Assembly (NCBI GenBank): GCA_903632075.3
Contig: CAHIKZ030001782.1
Coordinates: 346,001-410,000, forward strand
Length of the DNA stretch: 64,000 nucleotides
Direction of reading: 5' to 3'
DNA from: Acanthosepion pharaonis
Lineage: Eukaryota; Mollusca; Cephalopoda; Sepiida; Sepiidae
How positions within the stretch are numbered: the first letter of the stretch is position 1; every line of letters starts with the position of its first letter. The translations under genes and the position numbers were made by a program. Below, piece by piece: positions 22,030 through 32,879 of the stretch. The notes below the pieces were generated by a model. That model saw nothing but the letters and a program-made list of their open reading frames with translations. It was not told the origin of the DNA and did no database searches.

Positions 22030-22215
22030 GAAGGAAAACAAAAAATAAAAGTCAATGGCGCAGCAATCTAGTTGTGATGGTGAAAATTTTCAAATGTTTA
22101 AATCTTTTTTTGACGCGCTCAACACCATTCTGCCAGTTTTTGCCATTGAATTGTTTACTTATTAATGAATGAAGAGTCCATAAAACAATAGAATAGAAAA
22201 ATACTATGGCATAAA
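22030..22215 (+). repeat. Solitary diverged copy of the right end of the 240-bp array family
   Basis: 'gcgctcaacaccattctgcc', 'agtttttgcca', 'tacttattaatgaatga', 'gagtccataaaacaatagaa' and 'tactatggcata' line up in order with the last unit and flank of the array at 45270-45367. The array thus belongs to a dispersed family and was amplified at one place. Confidence 0.65.
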
Positions 22216-23300
22216 AAATTAATAACAGCTTCTAGGAGTATTTTAAGTGGATGACGTGACAGGAAAGCTAAAGACACGTTGGCTCAGCGTTTCCTCGGAA
22301 ATTTATTATTTTTAATAGCCAATTCAGTGGGAGGCATATCGGCCCTTCAAAATTATTGAGACCCTAATTCAAACAGTTTTCGGACATATTAAAAACTCAG
22401 ACAATAACAATCCATCAGTGTCAGAAAGCCCTGCCCGTGATTACTTATGCCAATAAATAACCATTCTGGCCCTTTTTAGCATTCTGTAAAACAAGAAAAA
22501 GAAAACAAACATAAATAAAGGTGAAATAGAAAATTCATTTAGCAAAATGCAGCCACAGGTATGAGACATGTTGGGAAATAAATAATACAAGCATCGCCCT
22601 AATAATCTTGAGAAAATAATATCAATGGCATAATCAGAAATATTGATTTTAAGGAAATATTTCCCACTAACTAAACATAGACTTCCATTCTTAAACTAGG
22701 GACACAAGTATAAAATAGTAACCTTTCCATACAGAGAAAAATATAACCTGCTGGTACCTATTGAATCATTTTATAAAAACCAAAAACTCAGAATTACAGA
22801 TTCAAATATATTTTATAATTTGTTCTTTAGAAATCAAGGGCATACGCTTCTTATAAAATTATTCAGTGAGAATTTTCGAATCTATATGTCTATTTTGGAA
22901 AATTGACTGTTAAGATTTTCTCCGTTAAATTCTCCTGATTAAACTTTTCAATTTGTGTCATAATGATAATAATTCGGCAACATTTAATAATTGTAACAAA
23001 ACCAAGTACCCAAAAAGACCTCATATTGAAACTTTTAATACTAAAAAAATCTCCAGACGGATGATCTGATATACAGTACTAGAAAGAGACATTAACGATT
23101 TTGATTATTAGTTTTAAAGACTCTGTGGAAACATTAGGAATTATAATTGACGTCGTCAATTACGGACACAGCGGACTTTGGTCACCAAACACCATTTCAA
23201 GCTTCGTATTTAATAACATATAAAGTCGGGGACTATTTCATACTTCTTTTCTTTTACAGGTGTTGAAAGAAAGAAAATTATTAAAAATAGAATATTTAAT
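22215..23300. other. No recognised feature
   Basis: About 1.1 kb of AT-rich sequence. I see no coding signal, tandem repeat or link to other repeats in the window. Confidence 0.4.
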
Positions 23301-24265
23301 TCTCCAGACCATCTTGCCTCAGTTTTTATTTTTATTTTTATGTGCCGTGTCCCTTCAGGGCGAAGGCGATCAAATTCTAAACTGAGGATATCTCTTGTAA
23401 CTCTTAATATTTTTTTGTCTTCTTTTTGATTTAGTTGAAAGGCCCTGTTCTGTCATCCACTTGCTTAAGGCCATTTAAGTAGGTATGTCATGCATTGCTT
23501 TTTTGTGTCTTTTCCTTCTGTTCGATTTTGAGTATCAGATTCTAAAAGTTTTCACATTAAAGATACGTGTCCCAGAAATTTCAGCTGCCTTTGTTGAAGC
23601 TTGAATAAGCATGGAATAATAATAATACAACACAAAATGTACGTAACAAAATGTATTTTTGATGCAAAAAAAAAGGTACACAATATTTACAGGTAGTTTT
23701 GGTATATTCTTGGGAAGACTGTTCCTGCAGAATGGGTTGACTAAGTCGCAGTCGGGCAGAGTCTCTGGATTCGATCTCTTAATCTTCCGTCGTCTTCCGG
23801 TACCAACCCATATTTATATGGTCGGTACTCCACTTATGTAAATTAGGTGTATCATACACAACACTCTTGCTGATGTTAAATATAAGCTTCCTCCTTATTT
23901 GCCTCTTCTCCAAAACCTCATCGTTGTTCGCCTAATGATATCCTTAGCATCCATCTGTAGAACCATACCTCCGCCGGCTCGAGTTTGTTCTTCATCTTTG
24001 AGGAGACCATACAATATTCGCTGCTATAGAAGAGGACATACATCACGTAGCAGCTCAGTATTCTTTTCTTCGCTACCAGAGAAATCCTCCTGTCTCGTAA
24101 TACCCTGATTAGCTTTTGGAATGCGTCTTTGGCCAACCCAATGCATCTTTGGATCTCAGCGTCCTCTGTCAAAACACATCTTTTATACTTAAATTTCCGC
24201 ACTGGCTTGATTTTAGTGTCATCAACCGGTAAATCGCATTTCGGGCTCATCCTTCTACTGATGAC
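23300..24265 (-). mobile_element. RTE-type LINE relic, copy 5
   Basis: The minus strand from 24268 to 23918 is one open frame containing VRKFKYKRCVLTEDAEIQRC, an AKDAFQKL block, LRDRRISLVAKKRILSCYVM, YVLFYSSEYC and PAEVWFYRWMLRISLGEQR. These are, in order, the KYLGSVLTEDGRC, LLYGSECW and FYRRMLRI boxes of RTE-clade polyproteins. Homology continues in broken frames to the 3' end near 23330. The surviving frame of 116 codons is a small part of the usual ~1000-residue protein. Confidence 0.75.
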
Positions 24266-24284
24266 CACACATTATCAGTACAGT

Positions 24285-24870
24285 CTTTCTTTTCATGAGC
24301 CGTGTCTCTTCAGGACGTAGGTGGTCATGGCTCTCCAGTGCCCTCTATCCCTTGTACCTCTCAATAAGTTTCGTCCCTCTGCCATCTCTCTCAGACCACG
24401 TTCTGTCATCCACTTGCTTAAAACCGACAAATATCTCACGCGTTGCTTTCCGTTGTCAATCTTTCACTCTATTCGACCAGTGAACATCAGATTCTACAAG
24501 CCGTCCTTTCTCGTTACGTGCCCCAGAAATTTCAGCTGCCTCTTCATGAAGTTAAGTATAAAGTTCCTCCTTGTTTGCATCCTCACCAAAACCTCATCGT
24601 TGCTCACAAGCACGGTCCATGATATCCGTATCATCCTTCTGTAGAACCATACCTCCGTTGCTTCGAGTCTCTTGGAGACCGTCCTTCACTGCCGTAAAGG
24701 AGGACAGGTGTCATGTAGCAGATCAGTACTGTTTTCTTTGTTACCAAAGAAATCCTCCTCGTAATACCCTGCCTAGCTTTTGGAATGCGTCTTTGGCCAT
24801 TCCAGTACGTCTTCGTATATGAGCGTCGCACTTACCGTCGTCTGTCAAAACACTTGCTTGATTTTAGTGT
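24285..24870 (-). mobile_element. RTE-type LINE relic, copy 6
   Basis: Directly behind copy 5 and in the same orientation. Minus-strand landmarks include the complement of 'tgatatccgtatcatccttc' (RRMIRIS-like), 'ttacgtgccccagaaatttc' (FLGHVT-like), the CYMTPVLLYGSEG block (24763-24725), and the 3'-most block near 24300 that pairs with 23340-23400 in copy 5. Copies 5 and 6 are therefore tandem, head to tail. Confidence 0.7.
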
Positions 24871-25384
24871 CTCCTTGTCTCAGTATTTGTCTCAAAATAT
24901 TCAACCGTCTCTAGGTGTTAGATATCCGAATTCTAGCAAGAAATGAACTGAACTCATTTTATTGTTAGAATAAATATTTAATAATGACGCACAAGGCTTT
25001 AATTCTAATATGGGATATTGAAAGGTTCTTTGTGTAGAGAAAATAAGACAGAAGCGGTTTTATCAGCAGAGAAAATTGTATTGGCTCAGGAATTTTAAAG
25101 GATTCGCAAAGTAAACAGAATGGTGTGTATTAAAAGAGTAATAATTCCGAAGATTTTAATAAAGCAAAGCAACCAAGCGTTTAAAGAAAAATGAGAAAAT
25201 TCTAGTTTTTTTTTTTATTTTTATTTGCCGTGATTTTCCTCTTCAATGCAAGAAAGCAGTGCGTGATCGATTTTAAATCCACATTATATAACAGAAAAAC
25301 ATTCGCATTATATCTTATTTCAAGAGATTAAAAAAATCTTCCAGCTTTATTAACAAATATATAACAAAATATAAAAAATTCAAT
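24870..25384. other. No recognised feature
   Basis: AT-rich DNA without recognised frames or repeats. Confidence 0.4.
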
Positions 25385-25385
25385 C

Positions 25386-25455
<70 letters not shown>

Positions 25456-25477
25456 TATATATATATATATATATATC
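25386..25477. repeat. (TA)n microsatellite
   Basis: A 90-bp TA run with one GC interruption. Confidence 0.97.
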
Positions 25478-25734
25478 TTTGCGGATGATCATGTTGAAAG
25501 TTAGAGAGAGGGAATGGGAGGTTTGGAGATAGAAGGAAAATTGCAACACATTGAAAAACGATGCCGTTTATGATCTAAACACAGTGTGTTCATATATGAA
25601 TGTGCGTGTTGCATAGCGGTTATTGGTGATGATAGGTGGAATAGACGTGCCGAGTTCAAATTTCATCCGAAGAAGATGCGTATGTTTAACATAAATACTC
25701 TCCCAAGGCTATGAATTCAGATTGTATTGAAATA

Positions 25735-26230
25735 GTTCGAAAATAATTGTCCGAAAAACATTTATTCGAATTGTAAACTGTTTGAAATCGAAAGGAAAAT
25801 TATACTAAATGATATTTATTCGAAATACCTATGTTTGAAACACTTATATAGTCTTGCTTTGAGAGAGTCAATACTGATTTACCTAGAACTAATAACGCCC
25901 TGGTGGGATGGCATAGAGCTTTTCTTTGCAGCACGTGGGAATTCTTTTTTGCAGCAATATGGTAATTTGTAGACGCTCTTTAAAGAGAACAGGTCTTGCA
26001 AGAAATTCATATTGCAAAAGTAAAAGCAGGTTGCCAAAATATCAAGAGCGCCCAAAAATACCAGGACGAGAATGAAAAAATTTAGTGGCATCCTTTAACA
26101 AGTAATCTTCAGTAGTTGACTATTTGCGTGCAGTATCAGGTAACTTATTTTTTCTTACTAAATTGTTTTATTAACGATGTTTGTATTTCAAATAATTATC
26201 ATTTGTGGATTTCCTCATTAATTTTCGATA
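25735..26230 (+). mobile_element. MULE-type transposon relic, plus orientation
   Basis: After a terminal segment (25735-25835, with 'aaaacatttattcgaa' and 'actaaatgatatttattcga') a broken frame reads SLALRESIL, WWDGIELFFAARGNSFLQQY and LFKENRSC. This parallels the better-preserved inverted copy at 27930-27290. The right end is cut by the GATA tract. Confidence 0.5.
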
Positions 26231-26311
26231 GATAGATAGATGGATAGATAGATAGATAATGAACAGTACGAGATAGATAGATAGATAGATAGATACTTAT
26301 GAACAAAACTT

Positions 26312-26385
<74 letters not shown>

Positions 26386-26453
26386 GTGCAGTACGAAAGA
26401 GACAGATAATGAACAGTATATGTAGATAAATAGATATATCGACAGACACACAC

Positions 26454-26502
<49 letters not shown>

Positions 26503-26541
26503 GAACAGTACGAAATAGGTAGATAGATATTTAGATGGTTG

Positions 26542-26581
<40 letters not shown>

Positions 26582-26656
26582 CTTATGACCAAAACTTGAT
26601 AGATAGATAGATAGATAGATAATGTGCAGTACGAAATAGATAGATAATGAACAGTA

Positions 26657-26723
<67 letters not shown>

Positions 26724-26775
26724 GATAGATAGATATATCGATGAAGACTCATAGATAGATAGATAGATAGATATG
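26226..26775. repeat. (GATA)n microsatellite with embedded units and a TA run
   Basis: GATA arrays alternate with 'aatgaacagtacgaaatag' (four or more times) and 'acttatgaacaaaacttgat' (twice), giving a higher-order repeat. A TA run lies at 26660-26720. The YLSIYLSI open frames are artefacts. Confidence 0.95.
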
Positions 26776-26779
26776 AACA

Positions 26780-27285
26780 GACGTAGATTCAGTTTTAATT
26801 AATAATCTAATAGACTAAATTTAACATTTAATCTAATAGAGTAATTTTTACATTTCCAACAAATAAAATGCCTTCCTGTATTTGTAAACGAATTTAAGTT
26901 AATTGGAATGAGTTTGTTTTTTGAAATCGTTAAAAAAAAGGCTGATTTTAGCCATCTTTATAATTCTCTCAAGATAATGTCATTCCCTTTATTAAAATAT
27001 CTTTACTCAAACTTTAGGTTAGATGACTTAAAATTGAATTAATCCCATTTGAAACTAATATTACTTTTAGCTTAAAATATCACAGAAAACAATTTTAACA
27101 CGAAAGTGTTTGTTTTTATGAAACTAATTTTAGGAGTTGTTTCCTACGTAAATAATTACCTGACTAATAAAACTTGAACGCCTTTTTTTATATAATCGTT
27201 TAATTATCGGCTAATATTTAAAATTCTAATTAATCTAATATTTTATAGAATTTTAGTGACGTTGGATTTAAATTTATGATTATAT
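26780..27285. other. No recognised feature
   Basis: AT-rich DNA between the two MULE-type relics and the GATA tract. Confidence 0.4.
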
Positions 27286-27289
27286 GAAC

Positions 27290-27930
27290 AATGCTCGATA
27301 GCAATTATTTGAAAACAATTATTCAAAAAACATTTAATCGAACTGTAAATTGTTTGAATGAAAATTAATCGAAAGGACAATTATACTAAATGATTATTAT
27401 TCGATAGGCAAAATTCTTTATTGCAATAAAAGTGTAAAAATTAAACCAGGGAATACGCAAATGATAATTATTTGAAATACAAATTATAAAACAATTTAGT
27501 AAGAAAAAATCCTTATACCCTTAAGTTATATGATATTGCACGAAAATATTCAACTACTGAAGATTACTTGTTAAAGGATGCCACTAATTTTTTAAAAAGT
27601 TTTTCATTAACGTCGCGTATTTCTTGGCTCTCTTGATATTTTGGCAACCTGGTCTTACTTTTTCAATATGAATCTCTTGCAAGTCCTGTTCTCTTTTAGG
27701 AGGGTCTAAGAATTTCCATATGGTAGGATGATGGGATGAGACTTGATGCAAAAAAGCTTTATGCCATCCTTCAAAGACGTTATTAGTTCTAGAAAAAGCA
27801 ACATTGACTCTCTCAAAGCAAGACAAGATACATATTTCAACCATGTATTTCGAATAATTATCATTTAGTACAAGTGTCCTTAAGATTATTTCGAATAAAT
27901 GTTTGGAACTGATTATACAAGACAAAAAAA
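27290..27930 (-). mobile_element. MULE-type transposon relic, minus orientation, with inverted ends
   Basis: A 113-codon minus-strand frame (27925-27584) contains VNVAFSRTNNVFEGWHKAF, then SSHHPTIWKFLDPPKREQ. This matches the 'RTNNxVEGWHxxF ... HPxIWxFIxxLxxEQ' stretch that closes the MULE transposase domain in animal Mutator-like elements. The terminal segments 27840-27915 and 27325-27405 are inverted versions of each other ('tattcgaa', 'ctaaatgat'). It is a short, internally deleted copy lacking the DDE core. Confidence 0.6.
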
Positions 27931-28026
27931 AGAAAATAATAATTTTCTGGAATTAATGGATGCGATAGATAAATTGTTGTCTATATGATGCAAAAATGAA
28001 AACAACTGATCTCATTTTAACAGATG

Positions 28027-28650
28027 TATTTACCAAAATTACACAAAAATATCTTGAAATACTAAAGAATAAATTTAAAATCACCACTGGTTTCAACCAC
28101 GGCCCCCAGACGACTGCATCTTTTCTGAACTGCCTCCTTATGTTTTATTTTGGGGAATGATGCTATAATCTTCCCCTCAGTTCATCTTTGGTGTTACAAG
28201 GAATTTTGTTGGTCTCTTGCTCAACTGCGCCCAACATATAATAATCAAGACGGTTGCATACTGGGGTGTTAGGTGGCCAGATACAAGGGTTGTTATGGTC
28301 GCAAAAATTGTCTGACATCCATAACTGGGCTCTCCTGCTCTTGTGGCATGGTGCAGGGCTCTTTTGCCCGACATAGGGCCTTCTAGTAGCCAGCCTCTTG
28401 ATTCAGGGCGGCACGACTTCATCAATATACTTGATGTAGGCCTCCGTGTTGAATCGCCTCCCCAACAAATTCGTAATCCCCATTAGACTCATCCAGTCTT
28501 TTCCGAACAATTTCACTTTAATATCAGAGTTAAATTTTCAGCACTAGGAAATGTTTGTACTGGTGCTTTAGTACAACATGCCATTTCCAAATTTCTGGAG
28601 GAGTGAATTGCATCATGGTGCTCTTTTTCTTATAGACGGTGCCCAACTGA
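28027..28650 (-). pseudogene. mariner/Tc1-superfamily transposase relic, copy 2
   Basis: Homologous throughout to 5655-6350: the same right end ('aaattacacaaaaatatctt'), 'tttcaaccacggcccccaga', the segment equivalent to WPPNSP-x-NP (around 28240-28280), the WQQ-SAP box region (28330-28375) and 'tttctggaggagtgaattgc' at the left end of the homology. Frames are broken more often than in copy 1. Confidence 0.7.
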
Positions 28651-28659
28651 CCTTACTAT

Positions 28660-29080
28660 ACCTTGCAGTCGACAAAATCAAAAACAAAGAACGCGCATGC
28701 GCGAAATTAAAAATATAAAATGGCGACAATTTACCTGTCGTGTCCTGTATGTGGGGTAAATACGCCAAAATGGAATGACTAGAAAGAGGCTCTACATATT
28801 GCAAGCTAAGGTTAAGGTGGAGAATACATAAACTGAACCAAAGTAAAACCCGCCACTAGAAAGTGCAACCATATTAGCTCAACCTTTCTGTCTCTGTATA
28901 CGTATGTTTGATGACACGAGTTCACATAAATCGGGATTATTGAAAAACTATTCATTTTAGCATACCAGACAGTATTTGGTAAGTAAATATTTAGACGGCT
29001 CTGTTACAGACAATTTTGATAGAAGTCGAATAATCGGATTATCGATGAGAAGACTTGTCTTGAAATTAAGAAGCTGCTTT
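28660..29080. other. No recognised feature
   Basis: No coding or repeat signal apart from the TA tract that follows. Confidence 0.4.
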
Positions 29081-29083
29081 TTA

Positions 29084-29084
29084 A

Positions 29085-29148
<64 letters not shown>

Positions 29149-29393
29149 GTGACAGTATTTTGACGTAATTTTCAGTTAACATTATGAAAATAGCGTTCTC
29201 TAAATTCTTTTAGTTGCTAAAGATATTTTGATTTGTTACTATTATTTACTTTGTTTAATAAATTCATTTCGTTTTTTGGCTTGAAAAAGTCCACATTGGA
29301 CGAAACGCGTCGGCAACTATTACAGTTTTCCTATTGTCTTTTACATTTATAAATATTGTCTTTTTTTCTACAGGTTATCTCTGAGAAATTTTC

Positions 29394-29438
<45 letters not shown>
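29084..29438. repeat. Dispersed repeat bracketed by TA tracts, with 'GGACGAAACGCGTCGGC'
   Basis: TA runs lie at 29084-29144 and 29399-29438. Between them is a perfect GTCC/GGAC hairpin with loop ACATT (29289-29300), then GAAACGCGTCGG. The motif is shared with 5450-5466 and, inverted, 52906-52925. Confidence 0.6.
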
Positions 29439-29442
<4 letters not shown>

Positions 29443-29469
29443 CCGTAAAGAAGAGTGTCTAAGACGCGA

Positions 29470-29700
29470 GCTATGAATTGGAGATGTCAAAATCAATCAA
29501 GTGCAGAAATTTAAATATCTGCGAAGTGTTTTAAAAGAGAACAGAAAATGTGACAGTAAAGCTAGAAGACTCACCACAATAGCAAAAGGTGACTTCAAAA
29601 AGCTAAGCAAAGTAATAAGAAACAGGAAAATTTCGTTTGAAACAAATATAAGAATTGCTGAACTGCTGTGTAAAATCACCCCTCCTATCTGGTAGTGAAT
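29470..29700 (+). mobile_element. RTE-type LINE relic, copy 7 (first part)
   Basis: An open frame to 29695 reads QKFKYLRSVLKENRKCDSKA, then TTIAKGDFKKLSKVIRNRK and ISFETNIRIAELLCK. This corresponds to the FKYLGSVLxEDGxCxxEI block of RTE polyproteins. The following FYRR block is found in the same orientation at 30326-30400, so an insertion or rearrangement has split the copy. Confidence 0.65.
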
Positions 29701-29849
29701 GATACGAACGAAGAAGCGACACGAGCGAATGGGGGAAGTGTCGATGTGGCTTGAGGAAATTTTTGCGGGTATTGCGGGTAATCCCCGTTTAAACCTCGAC
29801 CGTTTTCGTATCTTTTATGTGATATAGTGGGTGCGAGAAAAGTAACCTT

Positions 29850-30240
29850 TTCTTTTCTTTTTTTCTAAGCAAGTCTTCCTGTTTCGTAATACTGTTAAAG
29901 CCCTTTCCGTTCTTTTATGCACCTGACCCAGCCGGCACTCAGCCAAAGAGCGCCCAGAACCAGCCAATAAAAATGGCTACAAGCGGCACCACAACTGCTA
30001 TCAGCACGAAGTGCTGCCCGATTTACCGACGGTTCAACGCTCGTCGATTCACCGTCTCCACACTCCCTGGCAAAACATACATGCGACTCTAGCTCTTTTG
30101 GAAGACATCTTTTCCCATTCAGCCTTCTGATTTCGCTGTCACATATTCTATCCTCTGTTAAATCACTTTCCAGGTATTTAATATACGGTACTTCTTTTAA
30201 TATCTCCAATTCGTATCTCGCTTCTTGCTTAAAACCAAAA
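29850..30240 (-). mobile_element. RTE-type LINE relic, opposite orientation, interrupted
   Basis: Minus strand 30209-30100 reads MEILKEVPYIKYLESDLTED and RICDSEIRRLNGKRCLPKE, the same RTE block as at 29500 but on the other strand. It is interrupted by about 190 bp (29918-30095) of unrelated, GC-richer sequence and resumes towards 29850. Confidence 0.55.
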
Positions 30241-30332
30241 TGTACCGGGTGTAAGAGAAATATTGTCTATAATGTTCAATCCCACAAAATGTTTAATATC
30301 GAAGAATTCACTAAACTAATTGAGTTCTATAG
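29913..30332. repeat. Direct repeat of about 420 bp, left copy
   Basis: Nearly identical in order and content to 30571-30995: 'cctgacccagccggcactca', 'agcgcccagaaccagccaat', 'cagcacgaagtgctgcccga', 'caccgtctccaca', and on through 'gaagaattcactaaactaat'. The offset is about 660 bp. Confidence 0.9.
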
Positions 30333-30420
30333 ACGGATTCTCAGAATACCATGGATGGAGAGTTTTAGTAACAAGGAAACTTCAAGAAAAATGAGAACGA
30401 AAAGGATGTTTATCTCTAGA
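30326..30420 (+). mobile_element. RTE-type LINE relic, copy 7 (second part)
   Basis: It encodes EFYRRILRIPWMESFSNKET and SRKMRTKRM, the FYRRMLRIPWTE-x-xSNEEVL box. It continues the copy started at 29470. Confidence 0.65.
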
Positions 30421-30570
30421 ATCTGAAAGAAACAGATGAACTTTTATTGATTCCTGTGCAAATATTGGTTGAATGCATATTGAGGAAAAGCAAAGTCAGA
30501 AGGTATTTAGAGCCCAATATTTTTACTAGGCAAAGCGAAAAGCGAATTACCGCTAAATAAACATACCATG

Positions 30571-30995
30571 CTTTATGTACCTGACCCAGCCAGAACTCAG
30601 CCAAACAGCGCCCAGAACCAGCCAATAAAAATGGCTACAAGCAACACCACCACTGCCATCAGCACGAAGTGCTGCCCGATTCACCGTCGGTCTAAAGCTG
30701 GTCGATTCACCGTCTCCACATTCTCTGGCAAAACATACACGTGACTCTGGCTCTTATGGAAGACAACTTTTCCCATTCAGTTTCGCCTTCTGATTTCGCT
30801 GTTACATATTCTGTCCTCTGTTAAATCACTTTCCAGGTATTTAATTTACGGTACTTATTATGATATCTCCAATTCGTACCTCGCTTCTTGCTGACAACCA
30901 AGATATAACGGATATAACGGAAAGATTGTCTATAATGTTCAATCCTACAAAATGTTTAATATCGAAGAATTCACTAAACTAATTGAGCTTTTTCC
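30571..30995. repeat. Direct repeat of about 420 bp, right copy
   Basis: Right-hand partner of 29913-30332, with scattered substitutions and small indels. The insertion-bearing RTE fragment was therefore duplicated as a block. Confidence 0.9.
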
Positions 30996-31239
30996 ATGTT
31001 TTCATATTAGACGTTTAGCCATTTTTGGCACTATTTGTCTTAAGAATAACTGAAAAATCCTTTAAATTATTCAGCTAGAAAGAGAACAGGTTAAACTCGT
31101 TCTGTTTCAGCCCAACTACGTCTTGTCAAATGAGCAATGATGACAGAAAAATTCATTGAGGTCTTACCAACATTCATAACTTGGCTTCCATCTTCAAAGT
31201 CCATTCAAGAATTGTCAATAGAACGAGGATTAATTTTAA

Positions 31240-31470
31240 AAAAAAGGAACAGATGTTAGGAAAACTGTATCAAGAGGTCACAACAGCAAGAGTATCATCA
31301 TTTCAACTTAGAGTTAAAGAGATCAATTAGAAAAGATCCAACTCAATCCGTAAGACGTTTGGCACGTGAGAGTGGGATTTTAGCTATGACAGTCCAAAGA
31401 GCAGCGAAAAAAGACATCGAACCTGAAACGTGTAAGGCACCTTGTTACTCCTGGATAGAAAGTTAGAAGT
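31240..31470 (+). pseudogene. mariner-like transposase N-terminal helix-turn-helix relic
   Basis: The frame around 31318-31440 reads RSIRKDPTQSVRRLARESGI and LAMTVQRAAKKDIEPETCK. This matches the N-terminal 'I(R/K)xNPxxSxRxxAxExGxSxxTvxRixKxDL' helix-turn-helix of mariner-like transposases. The rest of the protein is absent. It may belong to the same family as the two C-terminal relics at 5655 and 28027. Confidence 0.5.
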
Positions 31471-31520
31471 TTAGAGAGGGTGAAGATCATCTTGAATAAG
31501 TTGAAAAATATATCCTGGAA

Positions 31521-31532
31521 TCTATCTATCTA

Positions 31533-31581
<49 letters not shown>
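31521..31581. repeat. (TATC)n and (TA)n microsatellite
   Basis: A short TATC run passes into a TA run. Confidence 0.95.
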
Positions 31582-31583
<2 letters not shown>

Positions 31584-31854
31584 CAGAGGTACCTATCCTT
31601 AGCTTTAATTAATTAATGATGAACATGTCATTTTCGTTTATGATCGATTTATCAGGATTCTTCTATTAAACTTGGAGAGTAATTATACATTCTTATTGCC
31701 CAAAATAGAATTCGATAGTGGTATAAAAACCTCGGAAAATTCCAGCCAGATAACTTTATAATGCTCTTCCGTAAAATGAATGAAGTGCTTCGGCTGAGTG
31801 GCATTTGTTTTCATTCGTAAAAACAATAAGCTAGATTTAACACTGTAACTAACG

Positions 31855-31964
31855 AGTGAATGTAGCTCAGTGGTAGAAGCTCTGGCAGACACCAAACCGG
31901 TTGAGGCTTTCGGATGGCTAGTCGAACTGAGGTGCTGTGATAAAGCGAAACAGGACTGTCTTTG

Positions 31965-31970
<6 letters not shown>
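31855..31970 (+). mobile_element. tRNA-derived SINE head
   Basis: 'tgtagctcagtggtagaagc' (31861-31880) is an excellent RNA polymerase III A box (TAGCTCAGTGGTAGAGC). A degraded B-box-like stretch, 'ccggttgaggctttc', follows at about the expected distance. The body runs into a TA tract at 31970, so this is a truncated SINE rather than a tRNA gene. Confidence 0.6.
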
Positions 31971-32012
<42 letters not shown>

Positions 32013-32016
<4 letters not shown>

Positions 32017-32269
32017 TAAGTAATTCATCATGACTAGAGCAAACCTAAACAGAAAGCACTGGACGGCCGTTTCGTACTATATTTGGGACTCATCAGCAGT
32101 GCACATCCACATCCACTACTTAGAATTGAAACCCGAACAGTTAAGTTGTCAGGCAAACATCATACCCACGGTTCCAAAGGGCCTCGGTTACGAAGAGGAG
32201 CGAATTAGACTCGATATAGCGCCGCTCGATCACATATTTCGTGGTGGAAGTCATCCGAATTTTTTCCAT

Positions 32270-32272
<3 letters not shown>
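32013..32272 (-). mobile_element. Short repeat bracketed by TA tracts, carrying a hammerhead ribozyme
   Basis: About 260 bp between TA runs at 31971-32012 and 32272-32326. It lacks an open frame of interest. Its minus strand contains the ribozyme described separately. Small non-coding units with type I hammerheads occur in animals as Penelope-element ends, SINE-like repeats and retrozymes; which class this is cannot be decided from one copy. Confidence 0.5.
32056..32102 (-). ncRNA. Type I hammerhead self-cleaving ribozyme (near-complete core)
   Basis: On the minus strand: stem I 5' strand GCACTG (32102-32097); core CTGATGA (32096-32090); stem II GTCC, loop CAAATATA, GTAC (32089-32074); core GAAA (32073-32070); stem III C, loop GGCC, G (32069-32064); then T-C (32063-32062), the predicted cleavage site; and stem I 3' strand CAGTGC (32061-32056). 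Stem I is six perfect pairs. All invariant core positions are present, including G10.1-C11.1, A15.1-U16.1, C15.2-G16.2 and H17 = C. Stem II has one C-U mismatch out of four. The two-base-pair stem III with a tiny loop is the form known from schistosome SINE-like and Penelope-type hammerheads, which fold efficiently as dimers. Function is inferred. Confidence 0.8.
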
Positions 32273-32326
<54 letters not shown>

Positions 32327-32329
<3 letters not shown>

Positions 32330-32418
32330 AGATAGATCGATTCAGAGCTTAATCTAACAATTGGATAATGTTACTATTACATTATTTAGAAAATTTTGCT
32401 GCTTTATAGGTATATACA

Positions 32419-32486
<68 letters not shown>

Positions 32487-32567
32487 AAGATACAACGGTT
32501 GAAAAGCTTTATCTAACAAATGGACAATTTATACTGTGACTCAATTTGGACACTTATTGCTGTTTTG

Positions 32568-32625
<58 letters not shown>

Positions 32626-32792
32626 AACAATAAAAAAATATTAAAAATTAAAATCTTCAGACACACTGGGTTGTAGATTAATATTCTTTCGTTTTTTTAT
32701 TATTATTTCATTTAGATTCCTCGACTAGTTTCGGCCAAAATGGCCATCATAGGGAGGAGAAATATTGCTGCTTGTTGCTAGTAAGTGAACTA

Positions 32793-32879
<87 letters not shown>

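Noticed and set aside
26226..26775. Open frames repeating YLSIYLSI
   Set aside because: GATA/TATC microsatellite read as protein, as at 48780-49160.
31861..31970. Functional tRNA gene
   Set aside because: The A box is excellent, but no acceptor stem or intact T arm can be found; a SINE head fits better.
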